This document shows, in pieces, positions 8,978 through 17,166 of a DNA stretch of 64,000 nt; position 1 is the stretch's first letter, and each line of letters opens with the position of its first letter. Below the pieces are notes generated by a model that saw only the letters and a program-made list of their open reading frames with translations, searched no databases and had not been told where the DNA came from. A program made the position numbers and the translations under genes. Source of the stretch: Vibrio algicola (GTDB taxonomy: Bacteria; Pseudomonadota; Gammaproteobacteria; Enterobacterales; Vibrionaceae); the NCBI RefSeq assembly GCF_009601765.2, contig NZ_CP045700.1, forward strand, positions 868,001-932,000, written 5' to 3'.

Positions 8978-10020
8978 ATACCTATTCAAAAACAGATTAC
9001 GTCACCGTTTCCAATCTCACAAAACGCTTTGGTCAAAATACCGTATTTGAAGGTATTGAATTTGGCATAAAACAAGGTGAATTTGTTACCTTACTTGGGC
9101 CAAGTGGTTGCGGAAAATCCACCTTACTGCGCAGTCTAGCGGGTTTAAATCCGGTCGATAATGGCACGATATTAGTAAATGGTGAGGATATTACTCATCA
9201 AACCCCACAAGAGCGAGGCATCGGTATGGTGTTTCAATCTTATGCTCTTTTTCCTAATATGACGGTCGAAGCCAATATTGCCTTTGGCTTAAAAATGAAA
9301 AAACTTGATGCCAACACCATTAAAAAAGACGTCGAAAAAGTGATCCAATTGGTCGATTTATCCGGCAAAGAAGCCTATTACCCGCATCAATTATCAGGTG
9401 GACAACGACAACGAGTCGCCCTTGCACGCGCGTTAGTGGTTAAGCCTAGAATTTTATTACTCGATGAACCGCTTTCAGCCCTCGACGCCAAGATCCGAAA
9501 ACGTTTAAGGCAGCAAATCCGTGATATTCAAAAAGAGTTAAACCTCACCACGGTTTTTGTGACTCATGATCAAGAAGAAGCGATGATCATGTCCGATCGG
9601 ATTTTCTTAATGAATAATGGTGAAATTGTACAGCAAGGAACACCAGAGCAAATCTACACCCAACCGGAAAACGAATTTGTGGCTGGGTTTATGGGTCATT
9701 ACAATTTAATGGAAGCCAAGCAAGCCAAACAACTGTTCAACATGGATACCCAAAAGAAACTCGCCATACGCCCAGAATCAATCTATGTCGAAGAAGTGGG
9801 TCGTCATTATCCTGAGCATATTTCTCTGCCATTAAAAGCCACCATTCAACATCAGCAATTATTAGGTAATGTTATTCGTTATCGTGTCGCGATGGAAAAC
9901 TGCCAAGATTGCCATTTAACCGTCGATTTACTCAATCGTTCATCAGAAAGGCTGCTTGCTAATGGTCATCAATTGCATTTACGATTTAACCTTAACGAAA
10001 TTCAACCCGTGAGAGCGTAA
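8974..10020 (+). CDS. ABC transporter ATP-binding protein
   Basis: A 348-residue importer ATPase of the CUT1/MOI type. Walker [10 protein letters not shown] lies near residues 42-50, the Q-loop in VFQSYALFPNM, the signature LSGGQRQR near 139, Walker B ILLLDEP near 160 and the H-loop in VFVTHDQEEAM. A C-terminal TOBE-like extension from about residue 240 is divergent. It would energise the two preceding permeases at the inner membrane. The start overlaps the permease stop by 4 bp, and the HAD gene follows after 2 bp. Confidence 0.9.
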   Translation: MNTYSKTDYVTVSNLTKRFGQNTVFEGIEFGIKQGEFVTLLGPSGCGKSTLLRSLAGLNPVDNGTILVNGEDITHQTPQERGIGMVFQSYALFPNMTVEANIAFGLKMKKLDANTIKKDVEKVIQLVDLSGKEAYYPHQLSGGQRQRVALARALVVKPRILLLDEPLSALDAKIRKRLRQQIRDIQKELNLTTVFVTHDQEEAMIMSDRIFLMNNGEIVQQGTPEQIYTQPENEFVAGFMGHYNLMEAKQAKQLFNMDTQKKLAIRPESIYVEEVGRHYPEHISLPLKATIQHQQLLGNVIRYRVAMENCQDCHLTVDLLNRSSERLLANGHQLHLRFNLNEIQPVRA

Positions 10021-10022
10021 CA

Positions 10023-10682
10023 ATGCCTAATTCATTGATTGTTTTTGATATGGACGAAACATTAATCAACGCCGACTGCGCGATGCTTTGGCATGAGTTT
10101 TTGGTTGAGCAAGGCATTGCCACTCAACCAGGTTTTATTACCGAAGATAAACGATTAATGGCGCTGTATGCTAAAGGTGAATTGGATATGCAACAATATT
10201 TAGCCTTTTCAATTCAACCGATCAGCCATTTAAGCGTACAACAAGTATCACAACTGGCCGATCAATGTGTTGAGGAAAAAATACTGCCTTTATTGTTCCC
10301 TCAAGCTAAAATATTAATTGAGCAACTTCATCAACGGCAACAAGTGATGTTGATCATTTCCGCTTCGGTTTCATTTCTAGTAACAGCGGTCGCTAAACGC
10401 ATTGATATCCCACATGCGATTGGTATTGATTTGGTTGAGCAACAAGGTCGATTTACTGCCACAATTCTAGGCACGCCAACTTATCAACAAGGGAAAGTAA
10501 CTCGACTACAACAATGGTGTCAGCAGCACCATGAAACCTTCTCAGCCGTGCATTTCTACACCGATTCGATCAATGATTTACCTTTGTGTCAATACGCCGA
10601 TTTCGCTTATTTGGTCAATCCATGTGAAAGATTAGAAAAACAAGCGCAAGGTAAACCGTGGCAAATATTACATTGGGGTTAA
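10023..10682 (+). CDS. HAD-superfamily phosphatase, SerB-like subfamily IB
   Basis: A 219-residue haloacid-dehalogenase hydrolase. Motif I is DMDET (Asp9, Asp11), motif II is the Ser in IISASVSF near residue 115, and motif IV is DSINDLPL near 181. The cap and length fit HAD-IB proteins (phosphoserine phosphatase-like; phosphocholine or phosphoethanolamine phosphatases are in the same group). As the last gene of the importer operon (2-bp gap) it could remove phosphate from the product of the phosphodiesterase. It is unlikely to be the housekeeping SerB because it lacks the N-terminal ACT-like region. Substrate is not determined. Confidence 0.82.
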   Translation: MPNSLIVFDMDETLINADCAMLWHEFLVEQGIATQPGFITEDKRLMALYAKGELDMQQYLAFSIQPISHLSVQQVSQLADQCVEEKILPLLFPQAKILIEQLHQRQQVMLIISASVSFLVTAVAKRIDIPHAIGIDLVEQQGRFTATILGTPTYQQGKVTRLQQWCQQHHETFSAVHFYTDSINDLPLCQYADFAYLVNPCERLEKQAQGKPWQILHWG

Positions 10683-10715
10683 GCCCGAACTAAATCGTCG
10701 CCAACGCATCCAAAT

Positions 10716-10745
10716 CGCCCATCGTCATTGTGGGCGTTTTTCTTT
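10716..10745 (+). terminator. Rho-independent terminator of the importer operon
   Basis: A CGCCCA / TGGGCG stem about 30-60 bp after the HAD stop is followed by a T-run. It argues for starting the next gene at 10757 rather than at an upstream GTG inside the hairpin. Positions are good to within one or two bases. Confidence 0.7.
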
Positions 10746-10756
10746 ATCATAGCCGC

Positions 10757-11158
10757 ATGATCACTATTGCACTGCCCTCACTCATCCACCGCATTGGTGG
10801 TGTTCGAGTTAAACAAGCAAAAACCATCGCACTCAAATTAGGGTGTGAACTTAAACGTATTCGTCGCTCAAGAAATTGGCAACTGCAAGGTGAAGTCGAA
10901 CCGCTGTCAGAATTAATCGAAACCCTGACCGCAACCGAACCAGACACGATGAGTTATTTGATCAAAAAAATCACCGACGGAATAAACACAGCGTTAATCT
11001 CAGAGGAAGATAGTCAACCACCACCCAGCATGGCCGATAAATTGGCAGCGTTAATTCAAAGTAATCCAGATATCACATTAAATGAGTTAATGGCCATCAC
11101 CGACTGCACCATGGCGCAAGCACGCAGTGTCCGATTTGAAATGCAGGATTTTGATTGA
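10757..11158 (+). CDS. Small conserved protein, RRF_GI-like (ribosome-recycling-factor family by name)
   Basis: A 133-residue protein starting at the ATG at 10757. The N-terminal block MITIALPSLIHRIGG and the basic ELKRIRRSRNWQL resemble Vibrio proteins annotated as ribosome recycling factor family (RRF_GI). They are not homologous in any obvious way to true RRF, and I recall the family only from memory. The C-terminal half looks like a small helical, possibly helix-turn-helix-like unit (NPDITLNELMAITDCTMAQA). No operon partner is present: a terminator precedes it and the next gene faces it. Function unknown. Confidence 0.65.
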   Translation: MITIALPSLIHRIGGVRVKQAKTIALKLGCELKRIRRSRNWQLQGEVEPLSELIETLTATEPDTMSYLIKKITDGINTALISEEDSQPPPSMADKLAALIQSNPDITLNELMAITDCTMAQARSVRFEMQDFD

Positions 11159-11173
11159 GAGCTTCATTTGATT

Positions 11174-11680
11174 TTATATAACAGAACTAGAGTCTGTTGA
11201 AATAACATCTCCGCACACTTTATCCATCACCATCGGGATATCTACCATACCTTTTTCACGCCTCACACCATCAATACGATTAAATCCGAAATTTTTGTAG
11301 ATCTGCTCTGCACGGAGTGCTGAATTAACAGTAAAACGTCCTCTGTTCCCATTTTTCATCGCTAGATTTTTAGCTACCTCCCAAAGTTTGCGTGATAGTC
11401 CGATACCTTGGAAACTATCATGAACAAACAAATGAAATAGGTGAGAATTATCACGAATACCTACAACGCCGATCACTTCGTTATTATCAGATATCGCAAC
11501 TAAATATGAATAATTACTCGATAAATATAACTTAATTCTATCCGTAGACATCGAAGCTAGTAAAACATCATGCACTGATACATCGCAGTCTGGACAAACG
11601 TATTTTCGTGTCAGCGGTACAATTAAGTTACTAATTGATTCTGCATCACCCATCAGTGCCGTTCTGATACTAAATATCAT
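11174..11680 (-). CDS. GNAT-family N-acetyltransferase
   Basis: A 168-residue acetyltransferase. The acetyl-CoA-binding motif A is seen as HLFVHDSFQGIGLSRKLW, a variant of the usual V-x-x-x-x-R/QGxGxG/A loop, and the C-terminal YKNFGF is the typical helix-strand ending. The family transfers acetyl groups to amines on small molecules, peptides or antibiotics; nothing here fixes the substrate. It is monocistronic, convergent with the preceding small gene, and its upstream side opens into a 765-bp repeat-bearing gap. Confidence 0.85.
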   Translation of the reverse strand: MIFSIRTALMGDAESISNLIVPLTRKYVCPDCDVSVHDVLLASMSTDRIKLYLSSNYSYLVAISDNNEVIGVVGIRDNSHLFHLFVHDSFQGIGLSRKLWEVAKNLAMKNGNRGRFTVNSALRAEQIYKNFGFNRIDGVRREKGMVDIPMVMDKVCGDVISTDSSSVI

Positions 11681-11846
11681 TTTTTCCCCTAAGTGTGTTA
11701 ATAGCGTGAATTTAAAAGAGCATTCATAATGTAATACCTACATTGTTACTGCTAATTGTTCAATTAGTCACCATAAAATACGCTAATGACAATCCTTTTT
11801 AAACATTTAATTAATATTATAAGGAAAGCGAGAATATAAATATTTC

Positions 11847-11948
11847 ATCATTCCGTACAAGAACTAAAGCGAAGAAAATACCATATTTCGCTTTCTCGCT
11901 AGTTTCATTAATCTAATGAGATTACGGATAACTCGTGCCTCGTTTCCG
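11847..11948. repeat. Dispersed palindromic repeat, copy A
   Basis: The left module has the core CTAAAGCGAAGAAAATAC. The right module (11889-11948) contains a TAATCT / AGATTA hairpin followed by CGGATAACTCGTGCC. Related sequences occur at 12262-12320, 20514-20619 and 22418-22558. The right module is nearly identical to copy B. Confidence 0.7.
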
Positions 11949-12261
11949 AAATAACGAAACTTAACTCCATGATTTACAGGTAAGAGTGTTCCAATACTGC
12001 CTAAATATTGCTTGGTGAAAATACTCGATTTGATACAACAATCATGGATGATTGGTGAGGCTTCTTGCGCACAGGGATGTGAGCTTTAAGCCGCTATCAA
12101 AAATAGAGTATTGCAACCAAGAACAACAAAATTTCTAGCAGCGGCCTTTTTGCCACCTTTTTTGGCTGTTGAAAAAAGGTTGGTCGCCGAAGGCTGTGTG
12201 GTGAACTCACCACTCAATCAATATTCAAATAAACCACGACTGTTCCATACTTGAATATTCT

Positions 12262-12320
12262 CGCTTTCTCGCTAGTTTCATTAATCTAAGAGATTACGGA
12301 TAACTCGTGCCTCGTTTCCG
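12262..12320. repeat. Dispersed palindromic repeat, copy B (right module only)
   Basis: Fifty-nine bases match 11889-11948 almost exactly, from CGCTTTCTCGCTAG to CTCGTTTCCG. The main difference is in the loop of the TAATCT / AGATTA hairpin, AAG here against AATG in copy A. The left module is absent. Confidence 0.75.
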
Positions 12321-12360
12321 CAATAACCGTTTTCTGAGAAGAAATAAATCCCACATAGCA

Positions 12361-12410
12361 AAAAACGCCATGCTGCGATCCTCAATCAAGGAGTCACAAC
12401 ATGGCGTTTG
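12361..12410 (-). terminator. Terminator of the DEAD-box helicase gene
   Basis: AAACGCCATG at the left and CATGGCGTTT at the right form a 10-bp stem. On the minus strand it is followed by a run of T, 36 bp after the helicase stop. Confidence 0.8.
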
Positions 12411-12445
12411 GGATTTAACTCTAAAGCAAGAGAAAGAACAGCGTT

Positions 12446-13642
12446 TTAGTCTTGTTGCTTAGCGCGCTTATGCTTTGGCACATAGTTCAAGACTGAAATT
12501 GGCACGTCTTTGATTGGAGTAAAGCCTTCAACGGTTTTACGCTTGATCAAGTGCCCTAAACGACTTTCAATCATGCATAAGTTTTTAAAGTCGTCTCGTG
12601 ATACCAAAGATACCGCTTCACCTTTTGAACCCGCACGTCCAGTACGACCAATACGGTGTACATAGTCATCGGCTGGGAATGGCATATCGTAGTTAATTAC
12701 GCACGGCAGGTCGTCGATATCGATACCACGCGCTGCAACGCCTGTCGCAACTAAATACTTCACGGTTCCAGCTTTAAACTCATCTAATACCCGCGCGCGT
12801 GAGGCTTGATTACGACCACTGTGAATAGCTTCTGCTGCAATGCCGCGCTTTTCAAGTTGCGAGACTAATTTGGCAGCGCCATGTTTAGTACCGATGAAAA
12901 TCAACGCTTGAGACCAATCACGCTCGGTGAGTAAATGGGTCAATAATGCAGACTTTTTGTCTTTATCTACCGTGATCATGTATTGATTGATCGAATCTTT
13001 CGAGGCGCTGTGTTTGGCAATCGAGATCTCAGTTGGATCATTAATGGCAGTACGAGCCAGATCACGCACTGGGTTCGATAGCGTGGCTGAGAATAATAGA
13101 TTCTGAATATTTTCTGGTAAACGTGCGATGATCTTGTTGATGTCTTCAATAAAGCCCATATCAAGCATGCGGTCCGCTTCATCGAGCACCAGCATTTCAA
13201 CTTCATCAAAATGAACAGAATGTTGACCGTATAAATCAATCAAACGCCCAGGGGTGGCCACTAAAATATCCACACCATCAATCAAGGCTTGCTTTTGTGG
13301 CGCATAATCGACGCCACCGTACATGGCAAGAGACGTCAATTCTAAGTATTTTCCGTAGGCTTGAATATTCTCTTCAACTTGGATCGCAAGTTCGCGAGTT
13401 GGCACTAAGATCAACGCGCGAATACGTTTTTTACGCTGCGTCTGGCCTTTGCTTAGCATCTCTAGGATTGGCAATACAAAACTGGCGGTTTTACCAGTAC
13501 CGGTTTGCGCTGCTGCGATCAGATTTTCACCGCGTAAAACCACTGGAATGGATTTAGTCTGGATGTCGGTTGGCTTATCGTAACCTTGTTCGGCAACGGC
13601 TTTTAAAATTGGATCGCTTAACCCAAAAGAAGAAAATGGCAT
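12446..13642 (-). CDS. DEAD-box ATP-dependent RNA helicase (RhlE-like)
   Basis: A 398-residue RNA helicase core with little C-terminal extension. Visible motifs are the Q motif in PTDIQTKSIP, Walker A AQTGTGKT (45-52), PTREL (81-85), DEAD (154-157), SAT near 184 and HRIGRTGRAG near 331-340. It unwinds short RNA duplexes and in this family commonly acts in ribosome assembly or RNA turnover. Two substitutions stand out: GVAARGID where most relatives have DVAARGID, and HSGRNQ where HGDKSQ is usual. It is closest in look to RhlE. The gene is monocistronic with its own terminator. Confidence 0.9.
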   Translation of the reverse strand: MPFSSFGLSDPILKAVAEQGYDKPTDIQTKSIPVVLRGENLIAAAQTGTGKTASFVLPILEMLSKGQTQRKKRIRALILVPTRELAIQVEENIQAYGKYLELTSLAMYGGVDYAPQKQALIDGVDILVATPGRLIDLYGQHSVHFDEVEMLVLDEADRMLDMGFIEDINKIIARLPENIQNLLFSATLSNPVRDLARTAINDPTEISIAKHSASKDSINQYMITVDKDKKSALLTHLLTERDWSQALIFIGTKHGAAKLVSQLEKRGIAAEAIHSGRNQASRARVLDEFKAGTVKYLVATGVAARGIDIDDLPCVINYDMPFPADDYVHRIGRTGRAGSKGEAVSLVSRDDFKNLCMIESRLGHLIKRKTVEGFTPIKDVPISVLNYVPKHKRAKQQD

Positions 13643-13791
13643 GGAAGATCTCAGTAATGGAAAAATAAAACAGGGATTTGCTATATCACTATAGTGTAGC
13701 GGTTTTAGAGGGCAGATGTTATCTGAATTTGGGCTTAAATGCTGTTAACACTCAAGCCCAATTTGAAGATTGTATTGCTATAAGTACTGGT

Positions 13792-15162
13792 TTAATCGAC
13801 TCGAGGTTGCGTCACTCGCAAGCTACTCACAACCGCAGCAACAACAGCAAAACTGCCCGCTAAAATCAGCGAAGCGTGAGTGCCGTTATCGTGGAACATA
13901 TTAAACATTAACGCCACCAGCGCCGCACCGACACTTTGCCCAAGCAGGCGCGCCGTGCCTAACATACCACTAGCCCCACCACTTCGATCGCGTGGAGCCG
14001 ATGAAATAATGGTGTGATTATTCGGCGTTTGGAAAATACCAAAACCAAAACCACACAGAGCCATTCGCCAGACAATATCAAAATCACTTGGATTATGCGG
14101 TAACAACACTAAGCCAAATAGACCGCAAGCAAATATCCCTAAGCCCACACCGCCAAGTAAACCAGCATGGAAACGCTCCAGTAAATAACCCGAAAGTGGC
14201 GCGGCGATCATGGTTGCCAGTGGCCATGGGGTTAACAATAATCCGGTGGCTACTTCACTGCGATCTAATACCGTCTGTAAGAAAAACGGCAGCGAAACTA
14301 ACGCTAACATTTGAGCGATAAACGATGATACTGACGTCCCCATTGAGAGTGAAAAAATTGGGATCCTCAGTAAATCCACCGGCAATAACGGGAACCCCAT
14401 AGAGAGCTGACGACGCACAAAAAAGAAGCCAACAATCACCACCGCGACTAACTCAACGCTCACAATGGTCAGAGGTTGCCCTTGCGAGAAACCAGTAATC
14501 GCGGCAATTAATAGACCAAAGAATAACGCATTCATAATTGCGCTAGGAATATCAAACCGTTGCCCAATGGATTTTTTCAAATTAGGTGGTAAATATTTCA
14601 GCGCTAATGCTAAAGAAATCATTCCAATCGGCACGTTAATTAAAAAGAGCCATTTCCAAGACGCGACCGATAAAACTGCGGCGGCCACCGTCGGCCCTGC
14701 GGCAGAAGATACGGCCACCACAAAAGAGTTGATCCCCATGCCTCGGCCAAGAAAACGCTTAGGATAAATCAGGCGGATTAAAGCAATATTGACACTCATT
14801 AATGCCGCGCCGCCAAAGCCTTGTAGCACTCGGGCTAACATCAACATTTCTAAAGAGGTCGAGAGCGCGCAAAACACCGATGTTAAGCAAAATAGCACTA
14901 AACCGACTTGATATACCCGACGATAGCCGACAATGTCACCAATAAAGGACATCGGCAGTAATGAAATGATGATCGAAATTTGGTAGCTGTTCACCACCCA
15001 AATCGATTCGGCTGGGCTGGCACTTAAATCACGCGCAATAGTCGGAAGCGCGACGTTAGCAATCGCGCCATCCAGCACCGCCATGGTAATACCAAACGCA
15101 ATCGTGAGGATCGCGCCAAGACGTTGTGGGTTGGGTAACCCATCGGGATATTTGTTATCCAT
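13792..15162 (-). CDS. MFS drug exporter, DHA2 (14-helix) family
   Basis: A 456-residue major facilitator protein with about 14 membrane helices. The motif LDGAIANVALPTIARDL in the first helix is the DHA2 signature, and GYRRVYQVGL is the cytoplasmic loop-2/3 motif A. Proteins such as SmvA, QacA and EmrB export cationic or hydrophobic compounds by proton antiport. No membrane-fusion partner or regulator is adjacent, so it may work alone at the inner membrane. The ATG at 15162 follows a GAGGAATATAAAC-like region on the complementary side only weakly; the start is chosen by alignment of the first helix. Confidence 0.87.
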   Translation of the reverse strand: MDNKYPDGLPNPQRLGAILTIAFGITMAVLDGAIANVALPTIARDLSASPAESIWVVNSYQISIIISLLPMSFIGDIVGYRRVYQVGLVLFCLTSVFCALSTSLEMLMLARVLQGFGGAALMSVNIALIRLIYPKRFLGRGMGINSFVVAVSSAAGPTVAAAVLSVASWKWLFLINVPIGMISLALALKYLPPNLKKSIGQRFDIPSAIMNALFFGLLIAAITGFSQGQPLTIVSVELVAVVIVGFFFVRRQLSMGFPLLPVDLLRIPIFSLSMGTSVSSFIAQMLALVSLPFFLQTVLDRSEVATGLLLTPWPLATMIAAPLSGYLLERFHAGLLGGVGLGIFACGLFGLVLLPHNPSDFDIVWRMALCGFGFGIFQTPNNHTIISSAPRDRSGGASGMLGTARLLGQSVGAALVALMFNMFHDNGTHASLILAGSFAVVAAVVSSLRVTQPRVD

Positions 15163-15300
15163 GAGGAATATAAACCTGCGAATTAAAAAGTAAAAACGAA
15201 CAAAATCAAATCGTTGAAAAGAGGGGTAATTCTCTGCCTATTGCCACATTTTGTAAATTAAAACGTGATCAAACTCGCACTTATTTATAACCCATTTTAT

Positions 15301-16305
15301 TTACAGTCCATTCCACAAACACAAGGTGGCATAAGCTCGATACGGTTGCCACGCCTCAGCTTGTTGCAACACCACTTTGCGTGAGGGATAGTCACCTTCT
15401 ACAGCCAATGCTTTTAATACCCCTAAGTCTTTATCAGGGAAGCTATCTTGAATACCTAAACCGCGCATGGCGAGATAATTTGCCGTCCATGGCCCTACTC
15501 CTTTTAATGCGGTCCATTGTTGTAAATAATCTTCAAATACTTGGTCTTTATTCAGGCTAATCAACTGACCTTGCAGTGCTTGGATCACGGTAATTAAAGT
15601 GCCAATGCGGGTCTTAGTTAATCCTAAACCTTCAAATGATAAATCGATCACATCGGTAAGTTGTGGGAAGAAACAATCTAACTCACGAGGAAAGCTCGCC
15701 GGCGTTTGTAAATCTGCAGCATGCGCCACTCTGCCGGCCAACGTGGTGGCCGCTTTAACAGAGACTTGTTGACCTAAAATAGCGCGAACGCAAAATTCAA
15801 ATGAATCAAACGCTTTTGGCATTCTTGGTACATGCCCATTCACAAAGCCTCGCTGTAGCACTTGATCATGTTTTAACTTAGATTCGATTTCGCTCATATC
15901 GGTATCCAGATCAAACATAAATCGAATCCGCTTTAATACCGGCTCAACCGCTGCGGGATGATTGCAAACAATAGTCACTTCTAACTGATTGGATTTGGTT
16001 AAATACGCGACTTGAATACGACCAGTATGCATTTGACGGCTGTTATTATCGCCGCTGTTATCGATGACGTTATTGGAACTATTGTCGCAACCGCTATCGG
16101 TGGTATCGGTATCATGATGAGTGCTACTGTCAGCAACAAATCGAAAGCTGCGCGCATAAACATTATCAACCACCGACTCCACCCCAACAATCATTCTTGG
16201 CTGGATAAACGACAACATAAAAGCGTAATCAAAATCGCTTGGGCAATCCAATGTTTGGGTATGAGTGTGAGGTGAAGTAAATGAACAAATAGGGATATTA
16301 GTCAT
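15301..16305 (-). CDS. alkA: DNA-3-methyladenine glycosylase II with low-complexity insert
   Basis: A HhH-GPD base-excision glycosylase that removes alkylated bases. An AlkA-type N-terminal domain (about 1-130) is followed by the helix-hairpin-helix LKGVGPWTANYLAMRGLG (268-285) and the catalytic Asp, probably Asp294 in FPDKDLGV. ILGQQVSVKAA (177-187) is also typical. An insert of about 36 residues (58-93), rich in Asp, Asn, Ser, Thr and His, interrupts the N-terminal domain and is encoded by repetitive codons at about 16026-16134. That domain tolerates loops, so the enzyme may still be active. It stands alone, without ada. Confidence 0.85.
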   Translation of the reverse strand: MTNIPICSFTSPHTHTQTLDCPSDFDYAFMLSFIQPRMIVGVESVVDNVYARSFRFVADSSTHHDTDTTDSGCDNSSNNVIDNSGDNNSRQMHTGRIQVAYLTKSNQLEVTIVCNHPAAVEPVLKRIRFMFDLDTDMSEIESKLKHDQVLQRGFVNGHVPRMPKAFDSFEFCVRAILGQQVSVKAATTLAGRVAHAADLQTPASFPRELDCFFPQLTDVIDLSFEGLGLTKTRIGTLITVIQALQGQLISLNKDQVFEDYLQQWTALKGVGPWTANYLAMRGLGIQDSFPDKDLGVLKALAVEGDYPSRKVVLQQAEAWQPYRAYATLCLWNGL

Positions 16306-16479
16306 AGAATAGCCTTTTTAATTGAGTGGCTATCCTACTTGATAACTAAGTTTCTGGCACTTAAATTAAAAAAACATAGTTTTTAATTGTTGAATTCTAT
16401 TGATACACATCAAGTTACATAATATAAAACACTGTAGCATTGCGGTGTTCACAGTTCATTATCAACATGGGATACATAA

Positions 16480-17133
16480 ATGATAAAAAACTCAATTTCA
16501 ATACTAATTACTACTTTAGCTTTTTCTGGATTTACTTTCGCTAATGAGAATGGCGCATATATAGGTGGAAGTTTATCTTTAAAATCTAACTTCACTGACA
16601 GTGGATTGTCTGAAGATTATCAAGTATCTAATAATAGTTCTGGTGGTATTGAATATAACAACGATTCAAGCTCTGCGGTTGATGATGTTACAGGTATAGG
16701 GTTTAGTCTCTATGCTGGTTATTATGTTAACCGTGTATATGGTATTGAACTAGGATACACCCAATACGGTGATTTGAAAAACAACCGTGGCGAAAAAACT
16801 TTATCTCCTGCTTCATTTTCAATATCTAATAATTTAGGTTGGACTTTCAGTAACGGATTACGCCCATTTGTTTTAATTGGTCTCAGTGCTTTCCAATTAC
16901 ATGAATCTTCTGATTCTGTTTATGATGAAATCAGTGGCGGTGGTGTAGGAATACACTATGGAGCGGGGTTAGAATATCAACCAACATTTATTCCTCACCT
17001 AACAGCACGTTTATTTTATCAAGCGGATTTGTCTTTTGTCGAAGTGGAAACTATTGGTGGCTATACTGATTATAGCGATGCATACACTTTAAATACTTCA
17101 GCTATAATGCTTGGAATGGCTTATAAATTTTAA
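16480..17133 (+). CDS. Outer-membrane beta-barrel protein
   Basis: A 217-residue secreted protein with a signal peptide (MIKNSISILITTLAFSGFTFA, cut near 21). Alternating aromatic/hydrophobic strands such as GFSLYAGYYVNRVYGIELGY, and a C-terminal strand ending in YKF, are typical of OmpA-like or OmpW-like eight-strand barrels inserted by the BAM machinery. There is no periplasmic OmpA peptidoglycan-binding domain. The coding region is visibly more AT-rich than its neighbours. The lipoprotein gene follows after 33 bp, probably as an operon partner. Function unknown. Confidence 0.82.
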   Translation: MIKNSISILITTLAFSGFTFANENGAYIGGSLSLKSNFTDSGLSEDYQVSNNSSGGIEYNNDSSSAVDDVTGIGFSLYAGYYVNRVYGIELGYTQYGDLKNNRGEKTLSPASFSISNNLGWTFSNGLRPFVLIGLSAFQLHESSDSVYDEISGGGVGIHYGAGLEYQPTFIPHLTARLFYQADLSFVEVETIGGYTDYSDAYTLNTSAIMLGMAYKF

Positions 17134-17157
17134 CTTTTAACTTTTAACTTTTAACTT
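17130..17157 (+). repeat. Short tandem repeat TTTTAAC between OMP and lipoprotein genes
   Basis: Starting at the stop codon of the barrel gene, the heptamer (A/T)TTTTAAC is repeated about four times in a row before the lipoprotein ribosome site. A slippage-prone array here could change the spacing between the two genes. Confidence 0.65.
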
Positions 17158-17166
17158 GGATATACA

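Larger units (their letters stand above)
11681..12445. other. 765-bp gap with repeat units and an open but startless frame
   Basis: No convincing gene lies here. The stretch contains a full copy and a right-half copy of a dispersed palindromic repeat, listed separately, that bracket about 313 bp. Within that bracket the plus-strand frame 12090-12254 stays open for 54 codons between stops but has no plausible start or ribosome site. The final part holds the helicase terminator. The gap may be a decayed mobile or repeat element. Confidence 0.55.

Noticed and set aside
10730..10756. Longer N-terminus for the gene at 10757
   Set aside because: The extra codons lie in the terminator stem and T-run of the preceding operon.
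12090..12254. Small gene in the 765-bp gap
   Set aside because: The 54-codon open stretch has no start codon with a ribosome site, lies between repeat copies and resembles no family I know.
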